DNA of 21,591 bases from Herminiimonas sp. (lineage in GTDB: Bacteria; Pseudomonadota; Gammaproteobacteria; Burkholderiales; Burkholderiaceae), in NCBI GenBank assembly GCA_014377155.1, contig JACMQD010000207.1:1-21591 (forward strand), in the 5' to 3' direction. Numbering within the stretch: the first letter of the stretch is position 1; each line of letters opens with the position of its first letter. The translations under genes and the position numbers were made by a program. A model generated the notes under the pieces. It was not told the DNA's origin and ran no database searches. It saw only the letters and a program-made list of their open reading frames with translations. This document shows positions 16,366 through 21,591 of this stretch, one piece after another.

Positions 16366-16650
16366 TCAAGCGAGTCCCAGTCGTTCCTTGGTCGCGGCGA
16401 TCAGCGACAGATCGTAGGGGTACAGGTTCTCGATGAAAAATAGCTCGGTGTCAGCCGGCTCTTCGAGGCACATCGCCAGCATGTGCGGGCCATCTTCCTC
16501 GGTACCCAGAAAATCGTCTCCCCAGCGGTTCTTGCGATGGGCGCGCAGGACGTCGCTGCCAAGCTGTGCCAGTGGCGGGGCAACGCCGGCTTCCATCGCC
16601 AGGCGGTACCATTCGTCCCAGAATTCCAGTGTGATTGTTTGGTCGTTCAT
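16366..16650 (-). CDS. Hypothetical protein, 94 residues
   Basis: I do not recognise a family. The protein starts MNDQTITLEFWDEWYRLA, is acidic, and has aromatic-rich ends (FFIENLYPYDLSLIA). There is no signal peptide or membrane segment. The ATG at 16650 is chosen over an upstream one at 16719 because the extra residues look like translated leader; the ribosome binding site is weak (AAAGT). Codon use is like that of the neighbours, which supports it being real. It is transcribed away from the HDOD gene, with 294 nt between the two starts. Confidence 0.6.
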   Translation of the reverse strand: MNDQTITLEFWDEWYRLAMEAGVAPPLAQLGSDVLRAHRKNRWGDDFLGTEEDGPHMLAMCLEEPADTELFFIENLYPYDLSLIAATKERLGLA

Positions 16651-16944
16651 TTCAGTACTTTCGCGTAGTTTGGGGTTTTGCCAAGCGCATGATACACAGA
16701 TGCTCCGGGTGAGTGCCATCGCCTATTCTCTATCGCAACAGTCCAGGCCGCCATCGGTAACAGATTCGACCGTTCAAAAATAAATTCAAGGATTTGAATA
16801 AACAATCCGATATATTGAACAGGTGCAGGGTTTTACGAAAACATCATCAGAACCATGCGCAAAACGGCTCCAGAATCAGCCGATAGCATTTCGGCAACGG
16901 TATCGGCAGTGGTAAGCAACGCAACTGCTTGGAAGGAAAAAATC
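16651..16944. promoter_or_regulatory. Divergent promoter region with nested dyads
   Basis: This region separates the minus-strand 94-residue gene and the plus-strand HDOD gene. It is AT-rich at 16770-16825 and contains an inner dyad ATTCAA-GGAT-TTGAAT (16784-16799) inside an outer pair GTTCAA (16772-16777) / TTGAAC (16815-16820). The four hexamers are close variants of one motif, as expected for a regulator binding site. I could not place a confident -35/-10 pair. Confidence 0.4.
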
Positions 16945-17787
16945 ATGCCCGCACTTGCATTGAATGACGTAATCAAGAATGTCCGCGACCTGCCGTCGTT
17001 GCCGGTGGTGGTGATGGAACTGCTCGATATCGTCGATCAGGAAGACGCCGATATCGGTTCCCTTGCACAAAAAGTGTCGCAGGATCAATCTTTGACGGCC
17101 AAAACGCTGCAATTGGCCAATTCCTCTTATTTCGCTACCCGCATCAAGGTCACCACGATTCGTCAGGCGATCACATTACTCGGCTTTCAAAACGTTCGCA
17201 CGCTGATTACCACCGCAGCCCTGGCTGGCTGTTTTCCAGAACGGGCCTGTGAGGGATTCGACCACAAGTTGTTCATGCACCACTCGACCACCACCGCAAT
17301 GGCGGCAAGTGTGCTGGCCCGCCACCTGGGAATCAATGCCGACTATGCCTTTACAGCGGCGCTACTCCACGATATCGGACGTCTGGTGCTGGTTACCTCT
17401 TTTCCCAACGAATACGCCGCAGCCGTTGCCTACCGGATCGAGCATGCGTGTTCGATGCGTGAGGCCGAAATTGAAATTTTCGGCATCGACCATGCTCGGG
17501 CAGGGGAGCTGCTTGCTATTCACTGGAATTTTTCGGACACGATCCGATTTGCGATCGCCTATCATCACGAACCCGACCACACCGGTGCCGGCTTTCTGGC
17601 CGCCATCGTGCATATTGCCAATGCTATCGTGCATCAGCTGGCGTCATCCGAAGAAGGGCGCGAGTTGCCGGCATCGGTTTCGCAAACTGCCTGGGACGCC
17701 CTCAATCTCGATGACGAAACCTATACCCGTATTTGTCACGAAACCCAGCAAGGTATCGACAAAGTGCGTGCACTGGTCACCGACTGA
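16945..17787 (+). CDS. HDOD-domain signalling protein
   Basis: The 280-residue protein is a stand-alone HDOD protein. The N-terminus LPSLPVVVMELLDIVDQEDADIGSLAQ (16-42) and QDQSLTAKTLQLANSSYF (46-63) are hallmark HDOD stretches. Unlike many HDOD proteins it keeps an HD-like set: His112/His113, His142-Asp143 in LLHDIGRLVL, and His207-His208 in YHHEP. HDOD proteins are linked to cyclic-di-GMP, chemotaxis and stress signalling and are usually non-catalytic. ATG 16945 has AAGGA 7 nt upstream; an in-frame ATG at 16855 is rejected as unsupported. The gene converges on the 74-residue minus-strand gene with 11 nt between them. Confidence 0.88.
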   Translation: MPALALNDVIKNVRDLPSLPVVVMELLDIVDQEDADIGSLAQKVSQDQSLTAKTLQLANSSYFATRIKVTTIRQAITLLGFQNVRTLITTAALAGCFPERACEGFDHKLFMHHSTTTAMAASVLARHLGINADYAFTAALLHDIGRLVLVTSFPNEYAAAVAYRIEHACSMREAEIEIFGIDHARAGELLAIHWNFSDTIRFAIAYHHEPDHTGAGFLAAIVHIANAIVHQLASSEEGRELPASVSQTAWDALNLDDETYTRICHETQQGIDKVRALVTD

Positions 17788-17798
17788 ACTTTCATTGA

Positions 17799-18023
17799 TT
17801 AGCGCGCCCGCGACAGGACCAATAGCCATTTGCGGAACATCAGAATTTCGACATGCCCGCGCTCGACGCCCGCGCTACAATCGATGAACGGGCTGACCCT
17901 GTAATAGCGATGGCGAAAATCGCGGCAGACGAACACTTCACGTCGCCCGAATCGCAAGAGGAAAGTGCCGGGTGTGGGCTTGGAGCCGAAACGGTTTTCA
18001 AATGGGGAATGCAGTTTGGCCAT
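17799..18023 (-). CDS. Small basic orphan protein, 74 residues
   Basis: I do not recognise a family. The protein begins MAKLHSPFENRFGSKP and is rich in Arg and aromatic residues (FLLRFGRREVFVCRDFRHRYYR), with a hydrophobic-basic end (MFRKWLLVLSRAR). It has no signal peptide. AGGA lies 7 nt before the ATG on the minus strand, and the stop fits exactly between the HDOD stop and this gene, both favouring a real gene. A LexA-like box lies about 56-71 nt upstream of its start, which suggests induction by DNA damage. The gene is separated from the AsmA gene upstream by 84 nt. Function unknown. Confidence 0.6.
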   Translation of the reverse strand: MAKLHSPFENRFGSKPTPGTFLLRFGRREVFVCRDFRHRYYRVSPFIDCSAGVERGHVEILMFRKWLLVLSRAR

Positions 18024-18078
18024 GGCAGTTTCCTTCTAAATGCTTGCGCGTTGATGGAAACCTACTGTACCACAACAA

Positions 18079-18094
18079 CTGTATAAAAACACAG
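18079..18094 (-). promoter_or_regulatory. LexA-like SOS box, CTGT-N8-ACAG
   Basis: CTGTATAAAAACACAG is an exact match to the CTGT-N8-ACAG core of gammaproteobacterial and many betaproteobacterial LexA boxes. It sits about 60 nt before the minus-strand 74-residue gene. On that strand it contains TATACA, so it would overlap a -10 element as repressor sites often do. It is in the short gap after the AsmA gene, so the small gene is its only likely target. Confidence 0.5.
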
Positions 18095-18107
18095 TGAAAA
18101 TACATGA

Positions 18108-20075
18108 CTATTTTCGTGAAACCAACCGCGTTTTTTTGAGGGCAGCGCTTTTATCGTTTGCAAGCGCAACCTGGCACGGGTTAGGCGCGGCTTGAGCACC
18201 ATCCCATAAAGTGGTTCCGATGATACTGGCGCCTCCCGTGAGGATCGCTGCTGCCACCCGCGCAATGACATTGGGCGCATCAGCCTGGTCGAGCCCGACC
18301 TTGGGCGCGACGATCTTGCCGGCGATCTTGAGTTCGTTGGCAAAAGTAGACACGCCGAGGGCGACGCCGGTGCGTGCTCGAATGGTTCCATGCAAGTCGA
18401 GTGTCTGCTGGCGCAGATCGACGGTTCCGCTGGTGAGGATCTGGCTGGCATCGCTGCGCACACCGATGATGCCGTCGCCACGTGCGATACCGTTTTTGAA
18501 CGCCAGCGTCGCGCCGGCACAAGACAGATTGACATGATCGCCCCCCTTGGCAGTCAGAAACGGCGTCAGCCCGACAAGTAGTGCTTCGGCTTGTTCGATC
18601 TTTTGTGAGCGCACGATCGCCTGGCCGATATTGATGGTAACCGGGCCCGAGACCGAAGCCGCCATTTCCTTCATGGATTTGCCGGTTACGTTCATGATCG
18701 CGTGAACTTGCATGGGACCGCCCGACATGGCAACTTTCTTGCGGGTTTGCGTGGTCCACGTACCTAGCAGCGCATCCTTGAGTCGTAGATCTACCCGTGC
18801 ACTATGTTTGATGCTGTCGAGCGCAGCACTGGCTCGTGCGGTACCGCCGAGCAACTTGGCTTCCAGGGCGTCGACAGTGAGTTTGCCGTTGGCAAATTTG
18901 ATTTCACTGGCTATATCGCTTATTTCGACCCCGGAACGCAGCTTTAACCAACCAAGGTTGGCGCGTACGGTGCCTTCGATGCCGTCGGTCGCCTCCAGCA
19001 GCGCCCATGGCAGCGGGTTATCATAAAACAGTTCGCCCGGACGCTTCGGCGGTAGCGGTGTCTGGCCCATGTCAAGCCTGGTCTGCAGCCAGTCGACCCG
19101 ATCGGCATGCAAGCGCGCATCGATCATGCGCACTTCACCGCCGTGCGTCATGCGCACATTACCCTCGACCGTCATTTTACCGAGCTCGATCTTGATCGCG
19201 CTGGCTTCCATTGTGTTGCCGGCAGCTTGCAACTTGGCAGCACCTCTGAATGCCGCGGACGAGTTTTTCTTGATGCCCAGCGCAGCAAACGCTTCGGACA
19301 TCGAAGGCGCGTCAGCAAGCACATCGATGTTGAAAGAACCCATGCCGAAATCGATGGGCAGCTCGCCGGTTGCCACCAGCGAGACGGGTCCTGACCGCAC
19401 ACTGACGCGACCGGTTGTCACTGCGTTCTTGACGCCGAGCTTGCTGAGGTCGGCAAGCTTGGCCAGAGCCTGCACGGGCCGACCGCCGCGCATTGCCTGG
19501 ACATCGAGTACAACTTCGTGCCAGCCGATGCCGCTTTCCAGGGTTGCCTTTGGCAGTTGCCATGTAGTCGCCTGATTTTCGCGGTTGAGGAAAACCACCG
19601 TACCATTCTGCAGGATTAGCGAATCGAGCCGGACACCAGCCAGCGCGCCGCCATGGACCTGGTCCAGAGAGCCGAACGTGCCGGGCAAGTCCCAGGATTT
19701 TCGACCATCGGCCGCATGCTGCAGGTTGACCTGAAAACCTTTGACTTCCAGTTTGCGCATGACGACGCGACGTCGCACCAGCGGCCACAATTCGATCTGC
19801 GCATCGATTTCGTTTGCTTGCAACAGGTTTTTGTCACGCGCCCAGTCGGGACCCGCCAGGGATACCGCGGTCGCATGCAGGCGCGGCAGCGGCGTAAACG
19901 TCAGAGATATTTTACCCACCGTCAGCTCACGCGACCACGTCTTACGGGCATAGTCGCGCGCCTGCTGCGCCAGCCGGTCGCCATCGGTCAGCGCATGTAA
20001 CAGCAACGCGCCCGCGACCGATAACAGCGTGACGCTGGCTGCGCACCACAGGACAATCTTGTGCGACCTCTTCAT
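18108..20075 (-). CDS. AsmA-family inner-membrane-anchored protein
   Basis: The 655-residue protein begins with a cytoplasmic basic stretch, one membrane anchor (about residues 8-28, IVLWCAASVTLLSVAGALLL) and a long periplasmic part. The start ISLTFTPLPRLHATAVSLAGPDW and the C-terminal AsmA region with LRQQTLDLHGTIRA and PKVGLDQAD are typical of the AsmA family, whose larger members form bridge-like lipid-transfer proteins for outer-membrane homeostasis. ATG 20075 has AGGA 7 nt upstream. It lies head to head with the Xni-like gene. Confident at family level; substrate unknown. Confidence 0.88.
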   Translation of the reverse strand: MKRSHKIVLWCAASVTLLSVAGALLLHALTDGDRLAQQARDYARKTWSRELTVGKISLTFTPLPRLHATAVSLAGPDWARDKNLLQANEIDAQIELWPLVRRRVVMRKLEVKGFQVNLQHAADGRKSWDLPGTFGSLDQVHGGALAGVRLDSLILQNGTVVFLNRENQATTWQLPKATLESGIGWHEVVLDVQAMRGGRPVQALAKLADLSKLGVKNAVTTGRVSVRSGPVSLVATGELPIDFGMGSFNIDVLADAPSMSEAFAALGIKKNSSAAFRGAAKLQAAGNTMEASAIKIELGKMTVEGNVRMTHGGEVRMIDARLHADRVDWLQTRLDMGQTPLPPKRPGELFYDNPLPWALLEATDGIEGTVRANLGWLKLRSGVEISDIASEIKFANGKLTVDALEAKLLGGTARASAALDSIKHSARVDLRLKDALLGTWTTQTRKKVAMSGGPMQVHAIMNVTGKSMKEMAASVSGPVTINIGQAIVRSQKIEQAEALLVGLTPFLTAKGGDHVNLSCAGATLAFKNGIARGDGIIGVRSDASQILTSGTVDLRQQTLDLHGTIRARTGVALGVSTFANELKIAGKIVAPKVGLDQADAPNVIARVAAAILTGGASIIGTTLWDGAQAAPNPCQVALANDKSAALKKTRLVSRK

Positions 20076-20234
20076 TGGGTTATCCTTGATAACGTATCAC
20101 CTTTGGCGTGCCTGACAAGCTGTGAAAAAGCGCGCCGATCGCCACCGCCAGTGCATCTTGACCAAGGGCCGACGCAATGACAGGATGACGATTTTGTCAG
20201 ATGCTCTAACCCACTTCAAGTAGGCAATCAGCTC

Positions 20235-21008
20235 ATGAGCAAGTTCCTCGCCATCGATGGCATGCACATCGTCCGCCGCATTTACGAAGCCAGTCCCGAG
20301 CAGGACGGCCCGGAAAAAGCCGAGGCAGCGCTGCGTCATTCTCTCGTATCCTTGCGGCGACTGCTTGCCACGCACCAACCGAGCCACGTTCTGCCGGCTT
20401 TTGATTTCGGCGGGCCCAACTGGCGTCACGAGATGCACTGCGGCTACCGCGAAAATCATGCACCGATGCCGCGCGAACTGCACGAACGCCTGCCCGATTT
20501 CTATCGCGAACTAGAGCGGTCCGGATTGGCGGTAGTGTCGGTGCCAGAGGTAGAGGCGGCAGACGTCATCGCCACTGCGGTGCTGCGCTGGATTGTCGAA
20601 GAGCGCGGTCCGGCGATCATCGCCACCAACAGCAAATACCTGTATGCGCTGATGGGGTCCGGCGCGCTGATCTGGGATCATTTTAAAAGCGAATGGCACG
20701 GTCGCGATTGGGTCATGGCCAAATACGGTGTACCGCCGGAATGGCTGCCAGACCTGTTTGCCTTGAGCGGCAATGCCGCCGACGGTGTACCCGGGGTGGC
20801 TAAAATCGGCGTCAAGACAGCCGCCCGGCTGATCAACGGCTATGGCGGGCTAGAACAGGTAATGGCCGGCGCCGGCATTCTCAAGGATACCACCGGTGAG
20901 CGGCTACGCCAGGGTGCCGCACTGGCAGTCCTTTCACGCCAGCTTGTCGCGATGAAAACCGACGTTCGTCTTGGGGTGACCTGGAAAACCCTGGCGTGGG
21001 CCGGTTAA
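20235..21008 (+). CDS. ExoIX/Xni-like 5'-3' exonuclease (flap endonuclease) homologue
   Basis: The 257-residue protein has the length and fold signature of bacterial stand-alone flap endonuclease homologues (Xni/ExoIX) related to the N-terminal nuclease of DNA polymerase I. Asp8 (AIDGMH), Asp57 (AFDFGG), Glu107, Asp110 and Asp183 are retained, as is the helix-hairpin-helix stretch VPGVAKIGVKTAARLI (185-200). Several usual metal ligands are replaced: EADD is EAAD (Ala109), the TGDKDL motif is TNSKYL (Ser133, Tyr135), and the GD of GDxxD is GN (Asn180). E. coli Xni has also lost some of these, so this is probably an Xni-type protein with weak or altered catalysis. The ATG at 20235 has only a weak ribosome binding site. 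Confidence 0.82.
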   Translation: MSKFLAIDGMHIVRRIYEASPEQDGPEKAEAALRHSLVSLRRLLATHQPSHVLPAFDFGGPNWRHEMHCGYRENHAPMPRELHERLPDFYRELERSGLAVVSVPEVEAADVIATAVLRWIVEERGPAIIATNSKYLYALMGSGALIWDHFKSEWHGRDWVMAKYGVPPEWLPDLFALSGNAADGVPGVAKIGVKTAARLINGYGGLEQVMAGAGILKDTTGERLRQGAALAVLSRQLVAMKTDVRLGVTWKTLAWAG

Positions 21009-21122
21009 TCGTGCATATCGAATCCGACCTGAAGCAGATTTACGGCGCGTTCACGGCTGATTCAAGTAATGTCAGCTAGCTCGGACCGACTTGATACAGC
21101 CGTCCGCGCCTCATGCAAATAC

Positions 21123-21497
21123 CTACTTGTCGTTTTTGTGACTTTGACGCCCCGCTGCGGCATGCTGCTCTGGTGTGCCGCCTTGCGTACCGCCCGAGCC
21201 CGATTGTGCATTGTTGCCGCTCTTGCTATCCGCGCCTGATTTCGTGCTGCTCGCACTTTTATCAGCTTTGCCTGAACCAGCACTGGATTTAGTGGAACCA
21301 GAACTCGCCTTGCTCGAATTCGAACTGACTTTGCTTGAGCTGGCGGTGTCCTGCCCAACCCCGCTTTTGGAAGATTGGTCGCCGCTTGCCTGGGCGTTCT
21401 TATGGCTTTGTTGACCGGCCTTCGCATGCTGCTCCGGTGTGCCACCCTGAGTGCCCGCGCCTTGATTGTCCTGCTTGCCTTTTTGATTCGATTTCAT
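21123..21497 (-). CDS. Low-complexity KGG-like stress protein with duplicated end motifs
   Basis: The 124-residue protein carries two nearly identical 20-residue motifs, at 15-34 and 103-122, each containing GGTPEQHA and QSHKN and differing at only two positions. Between them is a Ser/Lys/Gly/Ala-rich, surely unstructured linker. The motif resembles the repeats of small KGG/general-stress proteins common in Burkholderiales. The ATG at 21497 has AAGGA 7 nt upstream; the in-frame ATG at 21503 is too close to it. No signal peptide, so it is probably cytoplasmic, perhaps a desiccation or stress protein that coats macromolecules. That role is inferred from the family. Confidence 0.75.
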   Translation of the reverse strand: MKSNQKGKQDNQGAGTQGGTPEQHAKAGQQSHKNAQASGDQSSKSGVGQDTASSSKVSSNSSKASSGSTKSSAGSGKADKSASSTKSGADSKSGNNAQSGSGGTQGGTPEQHAAAGRQSHKNDK

Positions 21498-21591
21498 GGT
21501 CATATCCTTTGCAGTGGGTTTGACAACTTTGGCATAAAAGTCGAGGGTGCTGGCTTCCTGCCGGTTACAGGCGCGATGTTCTGTTTCGAGC

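Noticed and set aside
16144..16443. Plus-strand frame of 99 codons between the CBS and 94-residue genes
   Set aside because: No ribosome binding site, low-complexity sequence, and it overlaps the end of a better-supported minus-strand gene.
20097..20483. Minus-strand frame opposite the Xni-like gene
   Set aside because: Antisense to a conserved nuclease homologue and crosses the divergent promoter region.

Overview
The window looks like a chromosomal segment of a betaproteobacterium in the Burkholderiales, most likely Oxalobacteraceae. This is inferred from the moderate to high GC content, the presence of a PEP-CTERM-system TPR lipoprotein (PrsT), and the general character of the proteins. 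No tRNA, rRNA, insertion sequence, CRISPR array or phage gene was seen.

Layout. The left edge (1-2062) is the 3' part of a gene fusing a glycosyltransferase domain to an FAD-dependent oxidoreductase, ending at a strong hairpin. An SMP-30/gluconolactonase gene (2255-3100) converges on an AMP-forming acyl-CoA ligase (3118-4668, minus). About 1.2 kb without a convincing gene follows, then prsT (5850-8627). Next is a compact three-gene set on the plus strand: a FeeM-like long-chain N-acyl amino acid synthase (8814-9557), a ThiF/E1-like adenylating enzyme (9581-10477) and a large nitroreductase-fold flavoprotein (10474-11559), the last two overlapping by ATGA. A polysaccharide flippase (11827-13287) closes this surface-polymer half. 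No exosortase or PEP-CTERM substrate lies inside the window.

The right half (13288-21591) is more ordinary. It holds a small HTH regulator, a long haem-oxygenase-like diiron protein, a two-CBS-domain protein, a short hypothetical, an HDOD signalling protein, a 74-residue orphan protein behind a LexA-like box, an AsmA-family protein, an ExoIX/Xni-like flap endonuclease homologue with several metal ligands replaced, and a low-complexity KGG-like stress protein.

The most interesting system is the N-acyl amino acid synthase + E1-like enzyme + nitroreductase set beside the PEP-CTERM lipoprotein gene. The enzymes suggest a lipid-amino acid is made, its carboxylate adenylated, and the product oxidised or reduced by a flavoenzyme. 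That resembles the adenylation and dehydrogenation logic of azole-forming pathways but has no YcaO partner here. The product is unknown, and the pathway is an inference from gene content.
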